DNA from: Salegentibacter sp.
Lineage (GTDB): Bacteria > Bacteroidota > Bacteroidia > Flavobacteriales > Flavobacteriaceae
Direction of reading: 5' to 3'
DNA length: 64,000 bases
NCBI GenBank assembly: GCA_017795085.1
Contig: CP051246.1
Coordinates: 3,970,514 to 4,034,513, forward strand
Part shown: in pieces, positions 45,782 to 55,314 of the stretch
Numbering within the stretch: position 1 is the first letter of the stretch
Layout: each line of letters begins with the position of its first letter
The notes under the pieces: model-generated
What the model was told of the DNA's origin: nothing
The model's input: the letters and a program-made list of their open reading frames with translations, nothing else
Databases searched by the model: none
Translations under genes and position numbers: made by a program

Positions 45782-47653
45782 TTATCGACCCATATAAACC
45801 AATAAAACTGAAATATCATTTGGGCTAACCCCTGAAATTCTTGAAGCCTGAGAAACACTTGTGGGTTGGATTTTATTTAGTTTCTCCCTTGCTTCAAACG
45901 ACATCGATTTAATTTTAGAATAATCAAAATCAGATGGAATTTTCACATCTTCAAGTCGGTTTAACTTATCGGCATTATTTTTTTCCTTCTGAATATACCC
46001 CGAATATTTCACCTGGATTTCAGTTTGCTCCAGCATTTCCTCATTTAAATAATGGGAGGAAATAAACCCCTCTACCCCGGGGAAATTTCGAACATCTTTC
46101 ATTTCAATTTTAGGGCGTGAAAAAACTTTAAAAATCTTATCGCTTTGTTTCATTGGCGAAGAATTATATTTTTCCAATATAGGATTTGCATCCTCCGGAG
46201 CAACGGATTTTTCTTTAAGGAAGTTGACAAAATCAAAAGACTTTTTCTTCTTCTCCTCCATTTTTCTCAAACGTTCTTCAGAAGCCAGACCTAATTTATA
46301 GGATTTTTCAGTTAAACGAAAATCAGCATTATCCTGTCTTAAAAGCGTACGATATTCAGCGCGCGAAGTAAACATTCTATAAGGCTCCTCTGTTCCTTTA
46401 GTAATCAAATCATCAATTAAAACACCTATATAAGCTTCATTTCTACTTAACACAAATTCATCCTTCTCCTTGATTTTTAAGGCAGCATTAATACCAGCCA
46501 TCATACCCTGGCAAGCGGCTTCTTCATATCCTGTTGTACCGTTAATTTGTCCGGCAAAATACAGGTTATTGACCAGTTTGGTTTCCAGGCTATGCTTTAA
46601 TTGTGTAGGAGGAAAATAATCGTATTCAATGGCATAACCGGGTCTAAAGAATTTCACATTTTCAAATCCCGCAACAGATTTTAAAGCTTTAAATTGTATA
46701 TCTTCAGGTAGCGAGGTTGAAAATCCATTAACATAAACTTCAACCGTTTTCCAACCTTCAGGTTCTACAAATAATTGGTGGCGATCCTTATCGGCAAAAC
46801 GATTGATCTTATCTTCAATAGAAGGGCAATATCTTGGGCCAATACTTTTAATCCTCCCATTAAACATTGGAGAGCGTTCAAAGCCATCCCGAAGGATTTC
46901 GTGAACCTCATTTGAGGTATACGTCATATGGCAGGAACGTTGTTTTTCTAATGGTCTGGTTTCATCTAAAAAAGAAAATTTACCAGGTATTTCATCACCA
47001 GGTTGCTCGGTCATTTTTGAATAATCCAGCGAGCGACCATCAACACGTGGAGGCGTTCCGGTTTTCATTCTTCCGGCTTCAAAACCCACATCAATTAAAT
47101 CCTTTGTTATTCCGGTTGCGGCTCGCTCTCCTGCTCTTCCACCGCCAAAATTTTTATCTCCAATATGAATTAATCCATTAAGAAAAGTTCCATTGGTAAG
47201 AACAACAGATTTAGCTTTTATTTCTAAACCAAGAGAAGTTTTTACGCCTACAATTTTATTATTTTTAATTATAAGCCCGGCCACCATTTCCTGATAAAAA
47301 TCGAGATTTGGAGTTTGCTCCAATCTATTTCTCCAATCTTCAGCAAATCGCATCCGATCACTCTGAACCCTCGGGCTCCACATCGCAGGTCCTTTTGATT
47401 TATTGAGCATTTTAAACTGTATAGCACTGGTATCACTTACCAAGCCACTATAACCGCCCATAGCGTCAATCTCGCGCACAATTTGTCCTTTTGCAATCCC
47501 ACCCATAGCCGGATTGCAACTCATTTGTGCTATATTTTGTAAATTCATAGTTACCAAAAGGGTTTTACAACCCATATTGGCAGCCGCAGCAGCTGCTTCA
47601 CTTCCGGCGTGACCAGCTCCTACAACAACAACATCATATTCCTTTTCAAACAT
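45782..47653 (-). CDS. mnmG: tRNA uridine-5-carboxymethylaminomethyl modification enzyme MnmG
   Basis: 623 residues, normal for MnmG/GidA. FAD-binding GAGHAGSEAAAAAANMGCKTLL at the N-terminus, GGIAKGQIVREIDAMGG, and the FAQINGTTGYEEAACQG-like segment (YFAGQINGTTGYEEAAC). With MnmE it modifies U34 of several tRNAs. Bracketed by two parS-like sites, and gidA near parAB and oriC is a known arrangement in many bacteria. Follows ybeY after 9 bases. Confidence 0.97.
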   Translation of the reverse strand: MFEKEYDVVVVGAGHAGSEAAAAAANMGCKTLLVTMNLQNIAQMSCNPAMGGIAKGQIVREIDAMGGYSGLVSDTSAIQFKMLNKSKGPAMWSPRVQSDRMRFAEDWRNRLEQTPNLDFYQEMVAGLIIKNNKIVGVKTSLGLEIKAKSVVLTNGTFLNGLIHIGDKNFGGGRAGERAATGITKDLIDVGFEAGRMKTGTPPRVDGRSLDYSKMTEQPGDEIPGKFSFLDETRPLEKQRSCHMTYTSNEVHEILRDGFERSPMFNGRIKSIGPRYCPSIEDKINRFADKDRHQLFVEPEGWKTVEVYVNGFSTSLPEDIQFKALKSVAGFENVKFFRPGYAIEYDYFPPTQLKHSLETKLVNNLYFAGQINGTTGYEEAACQGMMAGINAALKIKEKDEFVLSRNEAYIGVLIDDLITKGTEEPYRMFTSRAEYRTLLRQDNADFRLTEKSYKLGLASEERLRKMEEKKKKSFDFVNFLKEKSVAPEDANPILEKYNSSPMKQSDKIFKVFSRPKIEMKDVRNFPGVEGFISSHYLNEEMLEQTEIQVKYSGYIQKEKNNADKLNRLEDVKIPSDFDYSKIKSMSFEAREKLNKIQPTSVSQASRISGVSPNDISVLLVYMGR

Positions 47654-47662
47654 AAATTCAGC

Positions 47663-48094
47663 TTATTGTTCCACGTGGAACATTGCAATTTTTTCTTCTT
47701 CCTTTTGTCGCATTAAAGCAGCTTCACTTTCAGTCTTATCTTTATATCCGCATAAATGCAAAACACCATGTGCAATAACCCTTTTTAATTCTTCATCCAA
47801 AGCAATTGCATAATTATCTGCATTTTCTTCAACTCGTTCTACACTAATAAAAATATCACCAGATAACAAATCGTTTTCGGTAGAATCAAAACTAATAATA
47901 TCGGTGAACGTATCATGATTTAAATATTCCACATTTAATTTATGTAAATATTGATCGTCACAAAAGATATAATTAATCTCCCCTACTTTCTTTTTTTCAG
48001 AATGAATTACTTCAACAAGCCATTCAGAAAACAATTCCTGATTGGAAAGTGTAAAATTGGTTTCACTAAAAAAATTAATCTTATTCTTCTTCAA
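47663..48094 (-). CDS. ybeY: Endoribonuclease YbeY
   Basis: 143 residues. Single-strand rRNA-processing enzyme. The metal motif normally HGxLHLxGYxH reads HGVLHLCGYKD: the third His is replaced by Asp, which also occurs in Bacteroidota YbeY by recollection. YLNHDTFTDIISFD is the N-terminal signature. The last codons (MFHVEQ) contain the parS-like site 2. Its start overlaps the DUF4175 gene by 14 bases. Confidence 0.92.
   Translation of the reverse strand: MKKNKINFFSETNFTLSNQELFSEWLVEVIHSEKKKVGEINYIFCDDQYLHKLNVEYLNHDTFTDIISFDSTENDLLSGDIFISVERVEENADNYAIALDEELKRVIAHGVLHLCGYKDKTESEAALMRQKEEEKIAMFHVEQ
47667..47682. promoter_or_regulatory. parS-like site 2, inside ybeY
   Basis: TGTTCCACGTGGAACA, a perfect 16-bp palindrome. 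It covers most of the C-terminal codons of ybeY just before the stop, so the protein sequence is constrained by the site. 1.9 kb from site 1. Confidence 0.85.
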
Positions 48095-51000
48095 AATAAA
48101 ACTTTACTTTATCCTTGTAAATTCCGCGCAAAGGTAATATTTGTCTGTTTAAAATTTCGGTAGAATTAAAATATTCTTTGGCCTTAGAATTTTGATCCTG
48201 AGCAGGCCGATCAAATTCTTCTTTACTGGTTTCATTTTCCCTTTTTTTATTTCTTCCCTGTTCTATAGTAGCTTTTTCATATTTTAATAAATCATGTATT
48301 AAATTACTCATATTTTCAAGGGTTTCGGGATCAAAACCTTTGTTTAAAATTTCATCTTCAATTCGCTGCATTTCATCCCTGACATTCTCTCCTTGTTTAT
48401 CATCTTCTTGTTCATTAAGGATTCGCTGCATTTCATTTCTAAGCTCTTGTTGTTGCTTATAAATTTCAAATAACTTTTCACTTTCCATTTCTCCAGCACC
48501 ACCGCTATCTTTTTGAGATTCTCCAGGCTTTTGGTTTTGTCCTTTCATTCCTTCCTTCATATTTTGCTGAAGCTTTTGTTGTTTTTTAATAATATCAGGT
48601 AGCTGAAACTCCCTTTCGCCTTTACCCTGTCCCATTTGAGGGTTTGCCTGTTGTTGAAGCGAAGATAAAATATCACTTAACAACAATGCAAGATTATTAG
48701 CACGGGTTACCACGTATTGCTGACTTGAAATTCCCTGCGGAATTTGATTTTCTGAAAGTCTTTCCAATGCTTTTTCTATATCAAATTCAATGTCGGTAAG
48801 GTTCTCGCTTATCTCCTCATCTATCATTGGATTTTTTAAAGCAAGAGTGTACAAACTATCATCAATATGCCTGAAATTTTCACGTAAATCACTTTGTTTA
48901 TTCAGTCGGCTTGCAAACATAGGATCATCATTATTCATGCTTCCAAAAGCATCCATTAAATCTTCCTGCTGGAAAGAAAACCTAATAAGATTGTGCAGAA
49001 TTTGTCGTAAAGTTTCAATATCGGCATCCAATTCTTCCCCGGCTTGCATTTGCATTTGTTGGTTCATTTTGGCGGCCATTTTTTTCATCTTCTTACCGGC
49101 ATCTTTTTGTTTTTTTCCGGCTTCCTTTTTATCTCCTTTGTCTAACGATTCACCTGCATCTTTCTGATCTTTTTTTATTTCTTCTTCATCAACCTTATCG
49201 CGCTTTAATGGACTAGGCATTTTTAGATCAGCATTATCTTTTTCAAGCTGATCCATTTCATTCTTAAAATCTTCAAATTCTCTATTTAATTCTTCCTGCT
49301 TGTCTTTAGAATTTTTCTCAACATCTTCAGAAAGGCTTTCCTGCTTTTCACCGAGTTTTTTTAAATCCCGGGAAAGCTTACGCGACTTTTCTTCTACATA
49401 ATAACGCTTGGTAAGTTCTAAAAGTTGTTTCATATTGCGTTGTTGGGCCTGGTTCTTTTTAGAAAGCTCTTCTAATTTATTACCCAATTCCTCTTTGCTA
49501 ATTTTATCTGAAATTTTCTGTAACTCTTCCAATAAGGCTTCATTCTCCTCAAGTTCCTCCTCATTTTTATCAAAGCGTTTTTCTAAATTATTCTTGTAAG
49601 AATTTTCATCGGGAGTATCTTTTTCTTCATCCAAACTCTTTTTCAATTTTTCAGAATAATTCTTCATCATTTCCTGTTGTTGCGTTTGCCGTTCCAGGAA
49701 ATTATTCAGTTTTTTCTGCTCATTATAATTGAATTCCTTACGCTCCATCCGGTTGCGGGAAATCTCTTCCAATTCACGCTTTGAATTTTCAATTTTCTCC
49801 ATACTTTCACTCATTCCCCTAATAGATTCTTCCTGTTCCTTTAGGCTTTCAGTTTCAATTTCTTCCTTACTTTTTTCACGATAAGAAAAAGTTTGACTCT
49901 TACTGCTTTTTGCCCCGTTTATACCATCATTATCAAAAATCTCAAAATAATAATTATAGTTTGTAGCTTTTTGGAGGGAAATATTACCTGGAAAAGTAAA
50001 ATGAAACTCATCAAAACTTTCCGAAGCTACCGGAATATCAACCCGGTTTAATTCATCTTCATTTTTTTCAGAAAAATAAACCAGCTGCAATTTGTATAAA
50101 GCATAATCATCGGTTACTTTTCCGAAAAAATATTGGGTAGTATTATTTACGGAATCAATTTTCTGTTCCACTTCAATCTTCGGAAATTCATCCTTAATTA
50201 CTTTTAATTTATAATCTACAGGTTCAAAATTTTTGATTTCAGAATTAGAAGAACTAAGAACGTAATCAAAATCTTCAAAAACCTGTTTGCTAAAATCGGC
50301 ACTGTTTTCTTTTGTTTTCAAATTCACCAGACTATCTGAAAAAACAAAATTGACATTTTTAGTATTTCTACTCTTAAAACTCCAGGTAACGCGGGTTCCT
50401 TCAGGAATACTGGCATTTCCGGTACCATTGAGTTTCTCATTTGATTTTCCGGTATAAACAGGATAATTTAATTGCATATCAAGATTGAGCAAAGCGGGAA
50501 CCTTTAAAACTTCCAAAGTAAAAATTCCAGATGCCACACCATTTGAAATCATTTGAAAATCGATGTCTTCCTTTAAACGCTTAAAATTGTATTCAAATAA
50601 TCCCGGTTCAATTTGTTTTAAAAAATACTGTTGGTTATCGTAATTAATTTGAACCTCTTCCGGCTGCACTTCTCCAATTGTTTTAACCCGAAGTTTAAAA
50701 TCCCTATTTTCCTGAATTTGAAGCGAATCATTTTCAAGGCTAAAAGAAAAAGGCGCAGGAGGTTCAAATTCGGTATTGAAATCTACTACCCTCGCATAAG
50801 ATTCAGTAAAAACAGAAGCATTTCCGCTTACAAAAATGGCCAGGAAAAACAACACGGGAATCACCGCCCATTTTAAATATTTAGTTGAAGATTTATAAGT
50901 CACGGCCGCGCTAAATGGAATTTTATCGAGTTCCTTTGATTTTTGCTCGATACTGGCCAAAAGCAAATCTGATTGCTGAAAATTTTCTCCTAACTGTAAC

Positions 51001-51332
51001 AAATTAAGCAGTTTATCATTTACTTCGGGAAAATGGCGACCGATAATATTAGCAGCCTTAGTTTTACTAAGACCCTTAGAAATTTTAAAAAGCTGACTTA
51101 GCGGATATAAGATAAAATAGCCGAATAAGCTCAATTCTACTAGAACGAAAATCCAGAAAAGAATACGGCGTCCGGGAACATCTAACCAAAAAAAATGTTC
51201 TATTAGCGCGGTAAATAAAAGATATAGCAAACCAACGGCTACAAAAAGAATACTGCCTTTTAATACTTGATTTTTATAATATTTTGAAATAAAAGCTTCA
51301 AGCTTTTGCTTCACCAATTTAAATTTGTCCAT
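48081..51332 (-). CDS. DUF4175 large membrane protein with coiled coil
   Basis: 1083 residues from the ATG at 51332 (MDKFKLVKQKLEAFI); a frame extension of 18 codons is rejected. Two or three N-terminal membrane helices (VLKGSILFVAVGLLYLLFTALI, FWIFVLVELSLFGYFILYPL, and WAVIPVLFFLAIFVSG), a large beta-rich domain to about 490, then very charged coiled-coil segments rich in Lys, Glu and Gln (about 500-1060). Matches the Bacteroidota DUF4175 family. Periplasmic/inner membrane. The coiled coil recalls structural or tether proteins; the role is unknown. Overlaps ybeY by 14 bases. Confidence 0.82.
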   Translation of the reverse strand: MDKFKLVKQKLEAFISKYYKNQVLKGSILFVAVGLLYLLFTALIEHFFWLDVPGRRILFWIFVLVELSLFGYFILYPLSQLFKISKGLSKTKAANIIGRHFPEVNDKLLNLLQLGENFQQSDLLLASIEQKSKELDKIPFSAAVTYKSSTKYLKWAVIPVLFFLAIFVSGNASVFTESYARVVDFNTEFEPPAPFSFSLENDSLQIQENRDFKLRVKTIGEVQPEEVQINYDNQQYFLKQIEPGLFEYNFKRLKEDIDFQMISNGVASGIFTLEVLKVPALLNLDMQLNYPVYTGKSNEKLNGTGNASIPEGTRVTWSFKSRNTKNVNFVFSDSLVNLKTKENSADFSKQVFEDFDYVLSSSNSEIKNFEPVDYKLKVIKDEFPKIEVEQKIDSVNNTTQYFFGKVTDDYALYKLQLVYFSEKNEDELNRVDIPVASESFDEFHFTFPGNISLQKATNYNYYFEIFDNDGINGAKSSKSQTFSYREKSKEEIETESLKEQEESIRGMSESMEKIENSKRELEEISRNRMERKEFNYNEQKKLNNFLERQTQQQEMMKNYSEKLKKSLDEEKDTPDENSYKNNLEKRFDKNEEELEENEALLEELQKISDKISKEELGNKLEELSKKNQAQQRNMKQLLELTKRYYVEEKSRKLSRDLKKLGEKQESLSEDVEKNSKDKQEELNREFEDFKNEMDQLEKDNADLKMPSPLKRDKVDEEEIKKDQKDAGESLDKGDKKEAGKKQKDAGKKMKKMAAKMNQQMQMQAGEELDADIETLRQILHNLIRFSFQQEDLMDAFGSMNNDDPMFASRLNKQSDLRENFRHIDDSLYTLALKNPMIDEEISENLTDIEFDIEKALERLSENQIPQGISSQQYVVTRANNLALLLSDILSSLQQQANPQMGQGKGEREFQLPDIIKKQQKLQQNMKEGMKGQNQKPGESQKDSGGAGEMESEKLFEIYKQQQELRNEMQRILNEQEDDKQGENVRDEMQRIEDEILNKGFDPETLENMSNLIHDLLKYEKATIEQGRNKKRENETSKEEFDRPAQDQNSKAKEYFNSTEILNRQILPLRGIYKDKVKFYFEEE

Positions 51333-51402
51333 CGTCTGCCTTGCTTCGCTGCTTAAAATTACAATTTTTAGCTTAAAGAAATTCAATTAATTCGCTGTAT
51401 TG

Positions 51403-51410
51403 CAAACTTA
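51403..51410 (-). promoter_or_regulatory. Candidate -7 box TAAGTTTG before DUF4175
   Basis: Minus-strand TAnnTTTG match 70 bases before the ATG at 51332. Probably drives DUF4175-ybeY-mnmG. Confidence 0.45.
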
Positions 51411-51492
51411 TAAAGTTTCAACAAAGAAAGCACAAATTGAAAACTTCACTTTAAAGCCTTTACAATGCTTTAGGATTGTAAGCAGAAGCTTG

Positions 51493-51500
51493 TATCTTTG
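51493..51500 (+). promoter_or_regulatory. Candidate -7 box TATCTTTG before gltX
   Basis: Exact TAnnTTTG match 17 bases before the gltX ATG. Confidence 0.6.
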
Positions 51501-51517
51501 CGTTAAAACAGAAAAAC

Positions 51518-53035
51518 ATGAGTGCTAAAACCAGAGTACGTTTTGCTCCCAGCCCAACGGGACCACTGCATATTGGCGGTGTTCGTACAGCTTTATATAA
51601 TTATTTATTCGCAAAAAAACACCAGGGCGATTTTGTACTTCGAATTGAAGATACCGATCAAAACCGCTATGTAGAAGGCGCCGAAAATTATATAATTGAA
51701 GCTTTAAAATGGTGCGGAATTGATTTTGATGAAGGCCCGGGCAAAGAAGGTGGCGTTGGCCCTTATCGCCAAAGTGAACGCAAAGAAATTTACCGGGAAT
51801 ATGCCGATAAACTCCTGGATTCGGGTAACGCCTATTATGCCTTTGATAAAGCCGAAACTTTGGATTATCACCGGAAAAATCACGAAGCAGAAGGAAAAAC
51901 CTTTATTTACAACTGGCACAACCGGGAGAAATTGGAAAATTCACTCGCCCTTTCTGAAAAAGAAGTAAAACAAAAATTAGATGCCGGTGAAGATTTCGTA
52001 ATCCGTTTTAAATCGCCCGCTAGTGAAATTCTACATCTTCATGACGAAATTCGCGGAAAAATGGAAATTAACACCGAAACCCTTGATGATAAAGTTTTGT
52101 TTAAAAGCGACGGAATGCCCACGTATCATCTTGCCAATATTGTAGATGATCATTTAATGAAGATTTCCCATGTAATTCGCGGTGAAGAATGGTTGCCTTC
52201 ATTGGCGCTTCATCAAATGCTTTATCGGGCTTTTGGATGGGAAGCTCCGAAATTCGCGCATTTACCGCTTATTTTAAAACCCCAGGGTAAAGGAAAACTC
52301 AGCAAACGCGATGGCGATAAAATGGGCTTTCCGGTTTTTCCTTTGGAATGGAAAGATCCAAATACCGGGGAAATTTCAGCCGGTTACCGCGAAGATGGTT
52401 ATTTTCCTGAAGCCGTAACCAATATGCTGGCCTTTTTAGGTTGGAATCCCGGAACCGAACAGGAATTTTTTAAACTGGAAGAACTTGTTCAGGCTTTTGA
52501 AATTAGCCGTGTTCATAAAGGTGGTGCAAAATTTGATCCTGAAAAAACAAAATGGTTCCAGCAGCATTACATGCACGAAGCCGATAATGTCTGGTTGGCT
52601 GAAGAATTTCAGAAAATACTTAAGAAAAAGCAAATTGAAGGCGAAAAGGAATATGTGGAAAAAGTAGTTGAAATTGTAAAAGAACGCGCTGTCTTTGTTG
52701 CCGATTTATGGGAACAGGGATCCTATTTTTTTATTGCTCCTACTTCCTACGATCCAAAAAACACTAAAAAAGCCTGGAAAAATGGTACTGCAGAATTAAT
52801 GCAGGAATTAAAAGAATTATTAAAAAATCAAGAAGATTTTTCCGCAGAAAAACTACAAACCGAAGTAAAAACCTGGATAGGTTCTAAAGAAATCGGATTT
52901 GGAAAAGTGATGCAACCCTTTCGTCTTACTTTGGTAGGTTCACTTCAGGGTGCCGATTTATTTCTAATTGCAGAAAGCATCGGCAAAGAAAACACCCTTA
53001 CCAGGATTGAAAATGCGATTAAAACTTTGGGGTAA
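51518..53035 (+). CDS. gltX: Glutamate--tRNA ligase
   Basis: 505 residues. Charges tRNA-Glu. HIGH-type motif PSPTGPLHIGGVRTALYN near residue 10-25 and KMSKS-type motif KLSKRDGDKMGF near 262. The RVEFAPSPTG-equivalent start (KTRVRFAPSPTG) is typical, so the ATG at 51518 is secure. Plus-strand single gene against the flow of its neighbours, ending with its own terminator. Confidence 0.98.
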   Translation: MSAKTRVRFAPSPTGPLHIGGVRTALYNYLFAKKHQGDFVLRIEDTDQNRYVEGAENYIIEALKWCGIDFDEGPGKEGGVGPYRQSERKEIYREYADKLLDSGNAYYAFDKAETLDYHRKNHEAEGKTFIYNWHNREKLENSLALSEKEVKQKLDAGEDFVIRFKSPASEILHLHDEIRGKMEINTETLDDKVLFKSDGMPTYHLANIVDDHLMKISHVIRGEEWLPSLALHQMLYRAFGWEAPKFAHLPLILKPQGKGKLSKRDGDKMGFPVFPLEWKDPNTGEISAGYREDGYFPEAVTNMLAFLGWNPGTEQEFFKLEELVQAFEISRVHKGGAKFDPEKTKWFQQHYMHEADNVWLAEEFQKILKKKQIEGEKEYVEKVVEIVKERAVFVADLWEQGSYFFIAPTSYDPKNTKKAWKNGTAELMQELKELLKNQEDFSAEKLQTEVKTWIGSKEIGFGKVMQPFRLTLVGSLQGADLFLIAESIGKENTLTRIENAIKTLG

Positions 53036-53450
53036 AAGCTCCCCTTAACCCCAAAGAGGAAACTCATCAGTACAACCTCGCAGAATAATACTTGCGGGGT
53101 TTTTTTAATTAAATAATAGTAAACTGCCCGGGCACCCAACGTAATTATAAAAAACAATTTAATTTTGAGGGATTTCTATCATTGATAATTTCTTAATTAT
53201 GTTTTTGAGCCGCTTTTTGCAAGTGTAATACTTTCCCGACCTTAAAAATTTTCGAAATCCTGGAGAAAATTTAGGTAGAAAAGTGCGGTTCTGAATACGA
53301 TAGCAATTCGGAAACACCTACAAAAGAGTTTATCAATAATGAGAAGCTCAAATAAGTTAGCTTAAGGCTAAGATTACTTTTTAGGCCTTAATTTTTTCCT
53401 TCCATTACTATCTTAATTATTCACTATCTTGTTGGAAAAATAAACCAACC
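53036..53450. other. Intergenic region with no gene
   Basis: About 415 bases between gltX and the SPFH gene. Holds the gltX terminator and a small palindrome TTAGCTTAAGGCTAA (about 53357). Otherwise nothing recognised. Confidence 0.6.
53076..53107 (+). terminator. Terminator after gltX
   Basis: 7-bp stem CCTCGCA / TGCGGGG (one G-U pair) with a 10-base loop followed by a T run, 40 bases past the stop. Confidence 0.7.
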
Positions 53451-54464
53451 ATGATAACTTCTATTTTACTTCCCTTAATCCTGATAGTGGGAATGATTAT
53501 TATATTCTCCGGAATATTTACCGTTAAACAACAATCGGCTGCGATTATTGAACGCTTCGGAAAATTTAAAAGCATACGGAATTCAGGCTTACATCTAAAA
53601 ATTCCAATTTTTGATAAAATTGCCGGCAGAATTAACCTTAAAGTGCAACAACTGGACGTAATGGTAGAAACCAAAACCAAAGACAGTGTTTTTGTTAAGC
53701 TGAAAATTTCAGTACAATTTCAGGTAATTCGCAGCAATATTTACGATGCCTTTTATAAACTGGAAAGTCCGGCCGATCAAATTACCTCTTATGTTTTTGA
53801 TGTAGTACGTGCAGAAGTACCAAAAATGAAACTCGATGATGTTTTTGAGCGTAAAGATGATATTGCTATTGCCGTAAACCGCGAACTCAACCAGTTTATG
53901 GAAGATTACGGCTACGACATCATTAAAACCCTTGTAACCGATATTGATCCCGATGTACAGGTAAAGAGTGCCATGAATCGTATAAACGCCGCAGAACGTG
54001 ATAAGGTGGCCGCAGAATACGAAGCTGAAGGTGATCGAATTAAAATTGTGGCTAAAGCCCGTGCAGAAGCGGAAAGCAAAAGATTACAAGGCCAGGGTAT
54101 TGCAGACCAAAGACGTGAGATTGCCCGCGGACTCGAAGAAAGTGTTGATGTGCTAAACAATGTGGGAATTAATTCTCAGGAAGCTTCAGCACTAATTGTA
54201 GTTACTCAGCATTACGATACCCTGCAGGCTATAGGCGAAGAAACCAACAGCAACCTAATTTTATTGCCAAATTCACCACAGGCAGGAAGCGATATGCTAA
54301 ACAATATGGTGGCTTCATTTACCGCATCTAATCAAATTGGCGAAGCGATGAAAAAACAAAACGAAGAGAAAGAACAACAACAACAATCATCAAAAAGAAA
54401 ATCTCGTCCAAGACCTCAGCCTCCAAGGGATATTTCAGCTGATGATACCGAAAGTGATGTTTAA
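53451..54464 (+). CDS. SPFH/Band 7 membrane protein
   Basis: 337 residues. N-terminal membrane helix (ILLPLILIVGMIIIFSGIF), then the SPFH/PHB domain with QQSAAIIERFGKFKSIRNSGLHLKIPIFDKIA, a coiled-coil part (AAERDKVAAEYEAEGDRIKIVAKARAEAESKRLQ), and a Gln/Lys-rich tail (KQNEEKEQQQQSSKRKSRP). Resembles the stomatin/HflK-like and QmcA proteins, which form membrane rings and scaffold other proteins. Single plus-strand gene. Confidence 0.9.
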   Translation: MITSILLPLILIVGMIIIFSGIFTVKQQSAAIIERFGKFKSIRNSGLHLKIPIFDKIAGRINLKVQQLDVMVETKTKDSVFVKLKISVQFQVIRSNIYDAFYKLESPADQITSYVFDVVRAEVPKMKLDDVFERKDDIAIAVNRELNQFMEDYGYDIIKTLVTDIDPDVQVKSAMNRINAAERDKVAAEYEAEGDRIKIVAKARAEAESKRLQGQGIADQRREIARGLEESVDVLNNVGINSQEASALIVVTQHYDTLQAIGEETNSNLILLPNSPQAGSDMLNNMVASFTASNQIGEAMKKQNEEKEQQQQSSKRKSRPRPQPPRDISADDTESDV

Positions 54465-54641
54465 TTTTAAAATATGGTATAGATAAAGGACCGCTTCGCT
54501 GCAAGAAAATAGATTTTCAATAATCCAAAAAGAGAATTAAATTTCTATTTTTGAGTAAAAATTTATCAATAGGTTTCCCCCTCAACTTCCGTTGCGAAGA
54601 AACATTCGAAATCAACGAGATATTTAAAAAAATTCAAATAA

Positions 54642-54703
54642 AAAAGCTGTTTATAAGATAAGAAAACCTGAAAAATCAGGAACTCATTTTATAAACAGCT
54701 TTT
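54642..54703. terminator. Bidirectional terminator with nested hairpin
   Basis: Perfect 15-bp inverted repeat AAAAGCTGTTTATAA / TTATAAACAGCTTTT whose 32-base loop holds a second hairpin CCTGA-AAAA-TCAGG (54667-54680). Between the SPFH gene and the convergent small gene. Confidence 0.85.
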
Positions 54704-54722
54704 AAGCTTATATAATGGCTAA

Positions 54723-54956
54723 TTATCGTTTTACTGAAGCAGTAATCCTTTTTAATCCTGTAAGCTTGGTCACAGCCTTTAAAACCACCGCTTTTTCAAT
54801 TATAGAGCCTAAAATACTACCTGCGATAGAAACCGGGGATAAACCTTTTTTGGTTTTCGCAATACTGAGTTTAATTTCTTCCTTATCGATTTCAGTTTGG
54901 AGCTTTAAAATCTTCAAATCACGGTTAATTTCTTCAAAAGAGCTATATTCCTGCAT
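54723..54956 (-). CDS. Small hypothetical protein
   Basis: 77 residues: charged helix (EEINRDLKILKLQTEIDKEEIKLSI), then a Gly/Ala-rich hydrophobic stretch (SIAGSILGSIIEKAVVLKAVTKL) that may contact the membrane. Stop to start distance of 2 bases to the holin-like gene upstream in transcription suggests co-translation. No family recognised with certainty. Function unknown. Confidence 0.65.
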   Translation of the reverse strand: MQEYSSFEEINRDLKILKLQTEIDKEEIKLSIAKTKKGLSPVSIAGSILGSIIEKAVVLKAVTKLTGLKRITASVKR

Positions 54957-54958
54957 AA

Positions 54959-55309
54959 TTAGTCTTCAAAAAAGGTTTTTGAAAATTTCTTCAACATAAG
55001 CTTTTCAATAGGTTTTTTACCAAAAATCAAGAAAAGTATAAACAGTAAAACATAAAATCCTCCAACAATAAAATATCCCGAACTCGGTGTCCCAATGGCT
55101 TCACTTATAGCGATGGCAACTGCAAAAGAAAGTAGGAAAAAAGCAACGATACTTATTGCGCCTAAAATGAGAAACCTCACTAGTGAGGTCGCTCCTTTCA
55201 TACTTTCTTTAAAAAATTTTAGCTTGTAAAATTCGGCATTACTTTGTGCAAAGGCCTGAAGGCTTTCGTTAAGTTCGTTGATACCGTTGGATAATTTTTC
55301 AAATGCCAT
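54959..55309 (-). CDS. Phage-holin-superfamily membrane protein
   Basis: 116 residues. Two membrane helices (FLILGAISIVAFFLLSFAVAIAI and GYFIVGGFYVLLFILFLIFGKKPI). Resembles the phage holin family III/Actinobacterial holin-X (YqjE-like) proteins that sit next to YtxH genes and are tied to envelope stress, not lysis. Middle gene of a YtxH - holin-like - small protein set, with 2 and 5 base gaps. Confidence 0.75.
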   Translation of the reverse strand: MAFEKLSNGINELNESLQAFAQSNAEFYKLKFFKESMKGATSLVRFLILGAISIVAFFLLSFAVAIAISEAIGTPSSGYFIVGGFYVLLFILFLIFGKKPIEKLMLKKFSKTFFED

Positions 55310-55314
55310 AAAAA

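Noticed and set aside
54715..54999. Plus-strand frame of 94 residues across the small cassette
   Set aside because: Low-complexity mirror of real minus-strand genes, with no family similarity.
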